Assembly: GCF_900100395.1 (NCBI RefSeq) | Contig: NZ_FNFB01000045.1 | Coordinates: 1-36,568, forward strand | DNA: 36,568 bases | DNA from: Nonomuraea maritima | Lineage (GTDB): Bacteria > Actinomycetota > Actinomycetes > Streptosporangiales > Streptosporangiaceae | Direction: 5' to 3' | In this document: piece by piece, positions 25,662 to 33,274 of the stretch | Layout of the letters: each line of letters starts with the position of its first letter | Numbering within the stretch: the first letter of the stretch is position 1 | Program-made: the position numbers and the translations under genes | The notes under the pieces: generated by a model | The model's database searches: none | Seen by the model: only the letters and a program-made list of their open reading frames with translations | What the model was told of the DNA's origin: nothing

Positions 25662-27185
25662 GTGCTTCTGATCGACGTGGTCCGGGTTTCCGAAGCGGTG
25701 ACGCGCACGTCCGCCAGGCTGGGCAAGATCGGCCACCTGGCGGAGCTGCTGGGCCGGGTCGGCCCGGAGGAGGCGGAGATCGCCATCTCCTACCTTTCGG
25801 GCGATCTGCCCCAGCGGCAGGTCGGCGTCGGCTGGCGCACGCTCGAAGACATCCCGCAGCCCAAGCTGGCCGCCACCGCCACGCTGACCCAGGTCGACGA
25901 GCTGCTGAGCCGCATCAAGGCGGTGTCCGGGCAGGGGTCGCAGGCGGCGCGCAAAGCCCTGGTGGCCGAGCTGTTCGCCGGGCTGACGAGCCAGGAGCAG
26001 CAGTTCATGAGCCGGCTCCTGCACGGCGAGCTCCGGCAGGGTGCGCTCGACGGCGTCATGATCGAGGCGGTGGCCAAGGCGTCGGGTGTCCCGTCGGCCG
26101 ACGTACGCCGGGCGCTCACGCTGCGCGGCTCGCTGCCGGCCGTCGGCGCGGCCGCGCTGGCCGGCGGGGTGGCGGCGCTGCGGGCGTTCCGGCTGGAGGT
26201 CGGACGGCCCGTCTCCCCCATGCTGGCGGGCAGCGCGCCCAACGTGTCCGCCGCGCTGGAGAAGGCCGGCGCTCCAGCCGCGCTGGAGTGGAAGCTCGAC
26301 GGCATCCGCGTCCAGGCGCACCGCTCCGGCTCCGAGGTCAGGGTCTTCAGCCGTACGCTCGACGACATCACCAAGCAGGTCCCCGAACTGGTCGAGGCCG
26401 TGCTGGGCATGCCGTCCGCCGATGTGGTGCTCGACGGCGAGGTGATCGCGCTGCGGCCCGACGGCCGGCCGCACCCGTTCCAGGTGACCGCGAGCCGCGT
26501 CTCCACCAAGACCGACGTCGAACGGCTGCGCGACACGACACCGCTGAGCGTGTTCTTCTTCGACGCCCTCAGAGTCGACGGCGCCGACCTGCTCGACCTG
26601 CCCTACTCCCAGCGGCAGGAGGCCCTCGCCCGTACGGTGCCGCAGGAGCTGCTGACGCCCCGCATGGTGACGGGCGACGTGGCCGAGGCCGAGAAGTTCT
26701 TCGTCGACGTCGTGAAGGCGGGCCACGAGGGCCTGGTGGTCAAGTCGCTCATGTCGCCCTACGCCGCCGGGCGACGCGGGGCCGGCTGGATCAAGGTCAA
26801 GCCGCGCCACACGCTCGACCTGGTCGTCCTCGCCGCCGAATGGGGGCACGGCCGCCGAGAGGGCAAGCTGTCCAACCTCCATCTGGGCGCACGTCACCCC
26901 GACGGCGGGTTCGTGATGCTCGGCAAGACGTTCAAGGGCCTGACCGACGAGCTGCTCGCCTGGCAGACCGAACGTTTCCTGGAACTCGCCGAGGGCCCCA
27001 CCGACCAGTGGACGGTCAAGCTCCGGCCCGAGCTCGTCGTCGAGATCGCGTTCGACGGGGTGCAGCGCTCGCCCCGCTACCCGGGCGGCATGGCCCTGCG
27101 CTTCGCCCGCGTCCTGCGCTACCGCCCCGACAAGCGCGTCGAGGAAGCCGACACCGTCGACACAGTCCGCTCCCTGATGCTCTAA
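25662..27185 (+). CDS. ligB: ATP-dependent DNA ligase LigB
   Basis: A 507-residue ATP-dependent ligase, the same length as M. tuberculosis LigB. Order: N-terminal DNA-binding domain (SYLSGDLPQRQVGVGW and LLHGELRQGALDG), nucleotidyl-transferase domain with motif I WKLDGIR, whose lysine K211 takes the AMP, then motif IV region GHEGLVVKS, motif V GAGWIKVKPRHTLDLVVLAAEW, and an OB-fold with RSPRYPGGMALRFARVLRYR at the end. It seals nicks in DNA; in mycobacteria it is dispensable and NAD-dependent LigA is the replicative enzyme. The frame opens at 25584, but GTG 25662 gives MLLIDVVRVSEAV, which aligns with the known N-terminus. No ribosome binding site is seen. Monocistronic. Confidence 0.95.
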   Translation: MLLIDVVRVSEAVTRTSARLGKIGHLAELLGRVGPEEAEIAISYLSGDLPQRQVGVGWRTLEDIPQPKLAATATLTQVDELLSRIKAVSGQGSQAARKALVAELFAGLTSQEQQFMSRLLHGELRQGALDGVMIEAVAKASGVPSADVRRALTLRGSLPAVGAAALAGGVAALRAFRLEVGRPVSPMLAGSAPNVSAALEKAGAPAALEWKLDGIRVQAHRSGSEVRVFSRTLDDITKQVPELVEAVLGMPSADVVLDGEVIALRPDGRPHPFQVTASRVSTKTDVERLRDTTPLSVFFFDALRVDGADLLDLPYSQRQEALARTVPQELLTPRMVTGDVAEAEKFFVDVVKAGHEGLVVKSLMSPYAAGRRGAGWIKVKPRHTLDLVVLAAEWGHGRREGKLSNLHLGARHPDGGFVMLGKTFKGLTDELLAWQTERFLELAEGPTDQWTVKLRPELVVEIAFDGVQRSPRYPGGMALRFARVLRYRPDKRVEEADTVDTVRSLML

Positions 27186-27464
27186 CCCCCGGACGAGCAC
27201 ACCACACCGAGAGCCCCACCCACCCTGACGCGCTGCCCCAGACCGTGCACCGCACCGTGACCCACACCCATCTGGAGGCTCTGCGCCCGGACCGACGCAC
27301 CATGCTGAGAGTCGTACGCACCCTGGTGCACTGCTCAGCACCCTCAGCACCCTCAGCCACCGCGCCGCGACCAGCCCGCCCTGAACTCGCCTCCGGACCA
27401 GCGCACCACGCCAGGCGTCGCGCCCACCCTGAAGCTTTGACCCGCCGACCGACGCACCGCGCCG
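27186..27464. other. Intergenic stretch with degenerate about 30-base repeats, left flank of the IS21-type element
   Basis: No gene is supported. Three loosely similar units, beginning near 27221 (CCTGACGCGCTGCCCC), 27270 (TCTGGAGGCTCTGCGCC) and 27428 (CCTGAAGCTTTGACCC), each continue into a GACCG and CGCACC-like segment. The stretch ends in the GCGCCG target duplication. Confidence 0.45.
27459..27464. repeat. Left target-site duplication GCGCCG
   Basis: These six bases stand directly before the TGG end of the IS21-type element and recur directly after its CCA end at 32642-32647. Confidence 0.7.
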
Positions 27465-27560
27465 TGGCTCTGTAGGTGAATCCGAGAGCCAGATGTCGGT
27501 CAGTGGCTCTGTGGCGCCCGGTGGGGCTGGGGTCGTGTTAGCGAATTCTAGAGCCACCTG
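27465..27560 (+). repeat. Left terminal repeat array of the IS21-type element
   Basis: Holds the outer 37-bp repeat (27465-27501), with GAGAGCCAGATGTCGGTC inside it, then a second TGGCTCTG (27503-27510), GTGTTAG (27535-27541) and AGAGCCA (27550-27556). Multiple TGGCTC/GAGCCA units at the ends are typical of IS21 transposase binding sites. Confidence 0.75.
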
Positions 27561-27610
27561 AGGGTTCGCAATGCGAGTATCGAAGCGTTACTCCCTGTGA
27601 GGAGACGCTG

Positions 27611-29257
27611 GTGACACACCCCCAATCCAAGGTGGAGGTATTCGCGGCGATTCGCCGGGATTCTCGTGCGGGGCTGTCGGGTCGGCAGATCGCGATCAAG
27701 TATCGAGTCAGCCGGAACACGGTGGCTGAGGCGTTGCGTCAGCCGTGGCCGGAGCCGAGGAAGAAGATGGCGCCGCGGGCGAGCCGGCTGGATGAGTTCA
27801 AGCCGTTGATCGACGAGATGCTGCGGGCCGATCTGGATGCGCCGCGCAAGCAACGCCACACAGCCAAGCGGATCTTCGCTCGTCTGGTAGATGAGCACCA
27901 GGCCGCCGAGGTCTCGTATCAGATGGTCCGCGCCTACGTCGCTCGCCGACGGGGCGAAATCCGGGTCGAGGCAGGACGGGGTCCGCCGGAGGCGTTCGTC
28001 CCGCAGTCGCATCTGCCGGGAGTCGAGGCGGAGGTCGACTTCGGTGACGTGACGGTCCGGATCGCAGGTGAGCAGGTGAAATGCTTCCTGTTCTCGTTCC
28101 GGATGTCGTACTCGGGCAAGGCGGTCCATCGGGTGCTCGCCACCGGAGGCCAGGAGGCGTTCTTCGAGGGACACGTCCACGCTTTCAGGGTGCTGGGCGG
28201 GGTCCCGACGGGCAAGGTCCGCTACGACAATCTGAAGGCCGCGGTCTCCGCGGTGCTGGGGTTCACCCGGGCCCGGACGGAGTCCGCCCGCTGGACGGCG
28301 TTTCGCGAGCACTACGGGGTCGAGGCGTTCTACTGCCAGCCGGGGATCAAGGGCGCCCACGAGAAGGGCGGGGTCGAGGGCGACATCGGCTGGTTTCGCC
28401 GCAACCATCTGGTCCCGGTTCCCGAGGTTGCTTCGCTCGACGAGCTGAACGAGATGATCGAGCGCTGGGATCTGGAGGATGAGGGGCGGCGGATCGGGGC
28501 GCGGGCCAGGACGGTTGGCGAGTACTTCGCGATTGAGCAGCCGCTGCTGCGGCCAATTCCGCTGGAGGCGTTCGAGACCGGCCTGCTGTTGCCGGTCCGG
28601 GTTGATCGCTACAGCCAGATCACGGTCCGGACGAACCGATATTCGGTTCCGGCTCGGCTCATCGGCCGGCAGCTGCGGGTGATGCTGCACGCCTCGGAAC
28701 TGATCGTCTATGACGGGCAGCAGATTGTCGCACGCCATGATCGGCTGTTCGCCAAGGCGGCCCGCCGTCTGGAGCTGGATCACTACCTGGAGGTCTTGAT
28801 CCGCAAACCCGGCGCGCTCCCGGGCGCGACCGCGCTGGAACAGGCCAAAGCCGCGGGCAAGTTCACCCCGGTTCATGACGCGTGGTGGGCTGCGGCTTGC
28901 AAGGCCCACGGCGACCGGGACGGAACGCGCGCGCTGATCGAGGTGTTGCTGCTGGCCCGCCACCTGCCGACCGAGCACCTGGTCACCGGCCTGGCTGCGG
29001 CTCTGCGGGCCGGAGCTCTCACCGCTGATGCGGTCGCGCTGGAGGCGCGCAAAGCGGCTGAGGAAGACCAGGAGCCATCTCCTCCAACCGCCGCCGAAGA
29101 CGCCAGCACCGACGCGACGGTCACGTTCCTCACCGAACGGCGCCTGGCCCAGCTTCCCCGCGACACCAGGCCGCCGCCCTCGGTGGCGGTCTATGACCAA
29201 CTGCTCAAACGCGCTCGACCGGCCGGCGAGCGTCCTGCCCAGGGAGGAACCCCATGA
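27611..29257 (+). CDS. istA: IS21-family transposase IstA
   Basis: A 548-residue DDE transposase. An N-terminal helix-turn-helix (SGRQIAIKYRVSRNTVAEAL, about 21-40) binds the terminal repeats. The catalytic triad is D143 (EVDFGD), D206 (RYDNLK) and E256 (HEKGGVEG), followed by the family's C-terminal beta region (RYSQITVRTNRYSVP). It appears complete. GTG start preceded by GAGGAG at proper spacing. The stop overlaps the istB start (ATGA), as usual in this family. Confidence 0.95.
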   Translation: MTHPQSKVEVFAAIRRDSRAGLSGRQIAIKYRVSRNTVAEALRQPWPEPRKKMAPRASRLDEFKPLIDEMLRADLDAPRKQRHTAKRIFARLVDEHQAAEVSYQMVRAYVARRRGEIRVEAGRGPPEAFVPQSHLPGVEAEVDFGDVTVRIAGEQVKCFLFSFRMSYSGKAVHRVLATGGQEAFFEGHVHAFRVLGGVPTGKVRYDNLKAAVSAVLGFTRARTESARWTAFREHYGVEAFYCQPGIKGAHEKGGVEGDIGWFRRNHLVPVPEVASLDELNEMIERWDLEDEGRRIGARARTVGEYFAIEQPLLRPIPLEAFETGLLLPVRVDRYSQITVRTNRYSVPARLIGRQLRVMLHASELIVYDGQQIVARHDRLFAKAARRLELDHYLEVLIRKPGALPGATALEQAKAAGKFTPVHDAWWAAACKAHGDRDGTRALIEVLLLARHLPTEHLVTGLAAALRAGALTADAVALEARKAAEEDQEPSPPTAAEDASTDATVTFLTERRLAQLPRDTRPPPSVAVYDQLLKRARPAGERPAQGGTP

Positions 29258-30041
29258 CCACGCCTCACCACCGCGGCATGACCGAGCAAGCCGCCCAGGC
29301 CTCGATCGATCAGGCCTGCCGGATGCTGCGCCTGCCCAGCATTCGCGCCCAGTTTCCCGACCTGGCCGAGGCAGCCGCCCGCGATCAGATGTCCTACCTG
29401 GGTTTCCTGGCCGAGCTTCTCATGGCCGAGTGCGATGACCGCGCCCGCCGTCGCTCCGAACGTCGTATCAAGGCCGCTCAGTTCCCTCGCGACAAGTCTC
29501 TGCGCGCCTTCGACTTCGAGGCCAACCCCAACATCGACCCCGCCACCATTCACACCCTCGCGACCTGCGAATGGGTTAAGAAGGGGCAACCGCTCTGCCT
29601 CATCGGCGACTCCGGGACCGGCAAGTCGCACCTGCTCATCGCCCTCGGAACAGAGGCCGCTATGAAGGGCTACCGGGTCCGCTACACCCTCGCCACGAAG
29701 CTGGTGAATGAGCTCGTCGAGGCCGCCGATGAGAAGGTGCTGGCCAAGACCGTTGCCCGCTATGGGCGTGTTGACCTGCTCTGCATCGACGAGCTCGGAT
29801 ATATGGAACTCGACCGGCACGGCGCGAACTTCTCTTCCAGGTGCTCACCGAACGCGAGGAGAAAAACAGCGTGGCCATCGCCTCCAACGAGTCCTTCTCT
29901 GGCTGGACCCGCACCTTTACCGACCCACGTCTCTGCGCCGCGATCGTCGACCGCCTCACCTTCGCCGGCAACATCCTCGAGACCGGCACCGACTCCTACC
30001 GTCTGGCCCAGACCCGAGCCAGAGCCGAACAAGCTAGCTGA
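29254..30041 (+). pseudogene. istB: IstB helper ATPase gene, frameshifted
   Basis: AAA+ ATPase that assists IstA in strand transfer and target choice. The first frame gives the N-terminal domain, Walker A GDSGTGKSH (K124) and Walker B LLCIDELGY, then reads DRHGANFSSRC at about 29820. One base removed there, the reading continues in the second frame with ELLFQVLTEREEKNSVAIASNESFSGW, TFTDPRLCAAIVDRLTF and a normal end at 30041. One lost base near 29823 explains it, so the protein lacks sensor and arginine-finger regions unless this is a sequencing error. The first frame stays open to 30228 with unrelated residues. Confidence 0.85.
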
Positions 30042-30179
30042 TCACATCACACAGCGTCTCACGGTGTTGCCAGAGCGATCGTTCCGGGGCTTGAAGCCGC
30101 ACGTCGGAGACGACGACTCACGGGCCAAGCCGCTCATCGGCTTCACCCGTCTCTCGGCTGGATTCGAACACCGGCGGCA
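30042..30179. other. Junction between istB and the passenger genes
   Basis: This 138-base stretch is where a normal IS21 would have its right end. I find no convincing TGGCTC/GAGCCA array here. A short CTCTCGG...GGATTCGAACACC has weak likeness to the terminal repeat but is too imperfect to call. Confidence 0.5.
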
Positions 30180-31028
30180 TCAGTGGCGAACGGAGACACC
30201 GGCTATGGCGGTTCGGTGGCCGAGATGAGCTGTGGCCTCCAGATCCGTGGCCACGGCGGTGAGCTTCGCCTGGATGGCGGAGATCGCGTCCTCGCCAAGT
30301 GCCAACCGCAGTGGAGGCTCCGGCAGGTCGAGTACGGCCAGAACCGCGCGAGCAGCTATGTCGGGATCGCCAGGTTGGTTGCCGTGAGAAGCCGTCAACG
30401 AGGCCCGTGTCGGACCCACCGTGTCCTCGTAACCGGGGATCGGCTTGCTCAGGTGCAGCGCCGGACCGGCGAACCCGGTCCGGAAGGCTCCCGGTTCGAC
30501 GATGACGACGTCGATCCCGAGTGGCCCGACCTCGGCCGCGAGCGCCTCGCTGGCTTGCTCCAACGCGCCCTTGGCGGCGCAGTAGGCCCCGGCACCGGCG
30601 AAGGACAGCAGACCGCCCATACTGCTGACCTGAATGATCGCCCCGCTGCGCCGCTCGCGCATCTGCCGCAGCGCCAGCCGGGTCAGCCGCAACGGGCCGT
30701 GGAACATCACCTCGAATGCGTCCCGGAGTTCCTCCTCCGTGGTCTCCTCGATCGCGCCGACAATCCCGTAACCGGCGTTGTTCACCAGCACGTCGATCCA
30801 GCCGGCGGTCTCGACCGCACGCCCGCAGGCAACGGCGTCACGTACGTCGAGCTCGACGACCGTCACCTGGTCCGGGTGCTCGGCGATCACCTCGGCCATG
30901 GTCTGCGGGCGGCGGACCGCGGCGACCACATGGTCGCCGGCCACGAGCGCGGCCCGGGTGAAGGCGGCACCAAGGCCGCTGTTGGCGCCGGTGATCAACC
31001 ATCGGCGGGGGCTCGGCGTCGTGTTCAC
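30180..31028 (-). CDS. Short-chain dehydrogenase/reductase (passenger gene)
   Basis: A 282-residue classical SDR using NAD(P). The cofactor loop TGANSGLG is near residues 14-21, NNAGYG around 82-87, the catalytic serine in VSSMGG and YCAAK as the YxxxK pair. Sequences such as AVRRPQTMAEV and the C-terminal PTRASLTASHGNQPGDPDIAARAVL resemble the oxidoreductases often annotated as SDR/NAD(P)-dependent in actinobacteria; the substrate is unknown. The frame opens at 31079, but GTG 31028 (VNTTPSPRRWLITG) is preceded by GAAAGGAT. It is divergent from the LuxR-type gene, which may control it. It lies inside the IS21-type element. Confidence 0.9.
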   Translation of the reverse strand: MNTTPSPRRWLITGANSGLGAAFTRAALVAGDHVVAAVRRPQTMAEVIAEHPDQVTVVELDVRDAVACGRAVETAGWIDVLVNNAGYGIVGAIEETTEEELRDAFEVMFHGPLRLTRLALRQMRERRSGAIIQVSSMGGLLSFAGAGAYCAAKGALEQASEALAAEVGPLGIDVVIVEPGAFRTGFAGPALHLSKPIPGYEDTVGPTRASLTASHGNQPGDPDIAARAVLAVLDLPEPPLRLALGEDAISAIQAKLTAVATDLEATAHLGHRTAIAGVSVRH

Positions 31029-31117
31029 TGTGATCCTTTCTCGGTGCCTCCGGCGGGGTGCCCGAAGCACGGTGATCACGATGCCTGGCCACCCGCTACT
31101 GGCGGTATGGCCCGAAG

Positions 31118-31921
31118 GTGGAAAATCTGCCTATGGCAGACGCACTCGTCGGACCACAGCCCGTTCCCCGTCCGTTGCCGGCCGGCGAGCCGATGGCGGC
31201 CGCCGACTACCGGCGTCTGGTCGGTGTGCTGGAGGCGGTCGATCGGGTGCCAGGGCTGCGGGGATTCCAGGAACAGCTGGTGCGGGCCCTGCAGAGCTGG
31301 TACGGCTACGCCGGGGTCGCCGTCCTGCACGGTGACACCCTGCGGGAGGCCGTGGAGAAGGGCTGCGGAGTTCAGGGCGGTTATTCTCCGCGCTTCCTGG
31401 CCGATTACGCCGCCCGCTGGGCTGACGCTGATCCGTTCCGCACCGAGCGGACGCACCGGCTGCTGATGTCCGCAGGCGTGGTCACTTTGAACGAGGTGGC
31501 GCCGGACGGGGAGTATGGCGAACGGTTCCTGCGGCCGCACGGGATCAGCGACAAGGTCGGTACGGTGATCGACGGCGGAGCGGCCGGGGTGCTCTACGTC
31601 GGTATGGCGGTGCGCGACAGCCCTCACGTGCCCGCCCGAGATGTGGCCGTACTTCATACCTTGCGGCGCCACCTCGCACCGCTGGCTGTTGAGCAGCTCA
31701 CGCGTCACCGCGAGCAGCTCGCTCTTGGCACCGACTGGCGGCTGACGCCTCGGGAGTGGGAGGTCGCCCGGCTCGCCGCCCACGGCCTGACCAATCAGCG
31801 GATCGCCGACCGTCTGTTCGTCGGAATCGACACCGTCAAGAAGCATCTCACCCGGATCTTGGACGAGACCGGCTGCGCCAATCGCGCCCAGCTCGCCTCC
31901 CGCTGGCGCGAAGGGGGCTGA
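31118..31921 (+). CDS. LuxR-type transcriptional regulator (passenger gene)
   Basis: A 267-residue regulator. An N-terminal sensory region of about 200 residues, GAF-like in pattern (WYGYAGVAVLHGD, FLRPHGISDKVGTVIDGG, VLYVGMAVRDS), is followed by a LuxR/GerE helix-turn-helix at about 210-265 (LTPREWEVARLAAHGLTNQRIADRL, VGIDTVKKHLTRIL). Starts: GTG 31118 (TATGGC six bases upstream, possibly leaderless) or ATG 31133. It faces the SDR gene across 89 bases, suggesting it regulates that gene and itself. It lies inside the IS21-type element. Confidence 0.88.
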   Translation: MENLPMADALVGPQPVPRPLPAGEPMAAADYRRLVGVLEAVDRVPGLRGFQEQLVRALQSWYGYAGVAVLHGDTLREAVEKGCGVQGGYSPRFLADYAARWADADPFRTERTHRLLMSAGVVTLNEVAPDGEYGERFLRPHGISDKVGTVIDGGAAGVLYVGMAVRDSPHVPARDVAVLHTLRRHLAPLAVEQLTRHREQLALGTDWRLTPREWEVARLAAHGLTNQRIADRLFVGIDTVKKHLTRILDETGCANRAQLASRWREGG

Positions 31922-32019
31922 CACCTCCACATGACTCGAGCTCGGCACGTGGCCCGCCCCCTCGTCCAGACGGGCGGATCAGCAGGTGGTCGCCGGTGGC
32001 AATGAACGCACGCGGCCGT

Positions 32020-32533
32020 TCACGTCCGGCGGATGTCGGCGATCGTGGGGTAGCCGTTGATGGCCATGAGGAGATCGAGCTCGGCGAGGACCGAGCGCAG
32101 GTAGTGGACGAGCCCGTCGGTGCCGCCGACGGCCAGCGCGTGGGCGTACGGCCTGCCTATCCCCACCGCGGTGGCGCCCAGGGCGATGGCCTTGGCGACG
32201 TCGGACCCGCTGCGGACCCCGGAGTCGAAGAGCACCGGCAGGCCGCCTGCCGCCTCGACGACGCCGGGCAGCAGTTCAAGGGCGGAGAGTCCGCCGTGGT
32301 TCGAGCAGTAGATCGCGTCGATGCCGTGGTCGCGCGCCCGCTGTGGGCAGGTCCACGCCGAGCAACGAGATCGACAGGTCGCGTTCGTAGGCCCCGTTGA
32401 GCATGCGGGAGACGAGCCCCCACATATGGAAGGCCGCCACGTTGGCGCGTTGCGTGTGCTCGTCTCCGCAGCCAGCCGCCACATATGACTGCACCCACCA
32501 CGGCAGAGCTCTCGCGAACCGGAGCCATGCCTT
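32020..32533 (-). pseudogene. FMN-dependent alpha-hydroxy-acid oxidase (lactate 2-monooxygenase-like), internally deleted and frameshifted
   Basis: Two ends of one protein are joined without the middle. The upstream part (about 32355-32490) reads SYVAAGCGDEHTQRANVAAF and GLVSRMLNGAYERDLS, the N-terminal pattern of alpha-hydroxy-acid oxidases (SYVAGGAGDE-like). After LLGVDLPT the frame shifts and continues as RDHGIDAIYCSNHGGLSALE, LPVLFDSGVRSGSDV and AVGIGRPYAHAL, the C-terminal FMN-binding part, ending at the TGA at 32020. About 165 of the usual 390 residues remain; roughly 200 including much of the active site are lost. It sits next to the right end of the IS21-type element. Confidence 0.75.
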
Positions 32534-32560
32534 AGACCCACAGGGCATGGCTCTCGTTTT
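32521..32560 (+). terminator. Hairpin with T-tract inside the right end of the IS21-type element
   Basis: GAGCCATGCC (32522-32531) pairs perfectly with GGCATGGCTC (32544-32553), 12-base loop, followed by TCGTTTT. On the plus strand this is an intrinsic terminator that would stop passenger transcription leaving the element. Confidence 0.6.
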
Positions 32561-32641
32561 CACTAACACTCCAAGGTAGTTGATCAACAAGTGGCTCTCA
32601 AACCGACCGACATATGGCTCCCGGTTCCACCTGCATAGCCA
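32541..32641 (-). repeat. Right terminal repeat array of the IS21-type element
   Basis: Read on the minus strand from 32641 it repeats the order of the left end: TGGCTATGCAGGTG, GAGCCATATGTCGGTC, GAGAGCCAC, GTGTTAG (minus strand, near 32563-32569) and GAGAGCCA. The outer 37 bases (32605-32641) match the left end at 31 positions, and GTGTTAG falls within two bases of the same distance from the end. Confidence 0.75.
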
Positions 32642-32647
32642 GCGCCG
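32642..32647. repeat. Right target-site duplication GCGCCG
   Basis: Directly follows the CCA end of the element and matches 27459-27464 exactly. Confidence 0.7.
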
Positions 32648-32932
32648 AGAGTCGCGCTCACGCTGGTGCTCTGGCCTCGGCCACCGGGCTAAGGGCCGCG
32701 CCAGGGGACGGACGTGCCCTACCCTGCGGACCTTGCCCGGCACGCACGCCGACGTACCGCCTGCGACGTGACGCCCTCCCCAGCTTTTCGCCCCTTCTCC
32801 CCTCTGCGGGCCGGGATCTGACGGCCGCCCTCCCCCCGCTCTCTGCCCTTCTGTCGGCTGACGACGCGACGGTCCGGCCCGCCCAAGGGACCGGACGGCG
32901 AAGACGAGCGCGGGCCGGCCGGCGGAGTGGCG
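32642..32932. other. 291 bases right of the IS21-type element without an intact gene
   Basis: C/T-rich on the plus strand, with no ribosome binding site or recognisable product. The part nearest 32930 may hold the shifted C-terminal end of the MarR remnant (ALATTAASVVQERR in another frame). Confidence 0.5.
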
Positions 32933-33232
32933 CTATCCCATCTCCTCTCCTGCACCACGCTCGCGGCCGTGGTCGCCAAGGCGGGAGCGTCGGCCTTCCA
33001 CGACGATGGCGCGCCGGTCGGAGGGGGCGGGTTTGCGGCGGATGTGGCCGCCGGCTTCGACTTTGCGTGCCATGAGGGTGACGCTGGGTGGTTCGCAGCC
33101 GAGTGCGTCGCTGAGCTGAGACTGGATCGCGGGGCCGGTGCGGGCGAGTCCCCTGATGATCGCGAGCTGGGTGGGTTTCGCGGTGATCTCCCGGGGTTCT
33201 GGGCGCTGAATCGAAAGATCTACGGCGTACAC
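32933..33232 (-). pseudogene. MarR-family regulator, truncated and frameshifted
   Basis: The frame from GTG 33232 encodes a winged helix: QLAIIRGLARTGPAIQSQLSDALGCEPPSVTLMARKVEAGGHIRRKPAPSDRR is the MarR DNA-binding core in shortened citation (residues about 22-74). After SDRRAIVVE the reading turns to GRRSRLGDHGRERGAG, unlike the family, and stops at 99 residues, while the next frame offers a plausible helix. A C-terminal frameshift and loss of the dimerisation helices is the simplest reading; MarR proteins usually have 140-160 residues. Upstream are two copies of CGAAAGATCT and an AGTGA/TCACT palindrome. Confidence 0.6.
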
Positions 33233-33274
33233 AGAGAGATCCGAAAGATCTTGCCGTGAGTGATTTATGTCACT
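33212..33274. promoter_or_regulatory. Repeats around the start of the MarR remnant
   Basis: CGAAAGATCT occurs at 33212-33221 and 33242-33251, exactly 30 bases apart, about three helical turns. Next to it AGTGA (33259-33263) and TCACT (33270-33274) form a small inverted repeat in an AT-rich stretch. They could be operator sites for the former regulator. Confidence 0.4.

Larger units (their letters stand above)
27465..32641 (+). mobile_element. IS21-family element with passenger genes (5,177 bp)
   Basis: Boundaries are set by three agreeing signs: an inverted repeat (first 37 bases at 27465 and last 37 at 32641 match at 31 positions on opposite strands), the IS21-type TG...CA ends, and an exact 6-bp duplication GCGCCG on both sides, within the 4-8 bp range of the family. 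The left 2.6 kb holds istA and istB as in a normal IS21. No right-end-like repeat occurs just after istB; instead 2.5 kb follow with an SDR gene, a LuxR-type regulator and an FMN-oxidase remnant before the right end. IstB is frameshifted, so the element is probably now immobile without help. The alternative, two separate IS21 remnants, does not explain the duplication. Confidence 0.8.

Noticed and set aside
25590..27557. 655-residue open frame on the minus strand opposite ligB
   Set aside because: Composition shadow of ligB; no motif, and ligB has every ligase motif in the other strand.
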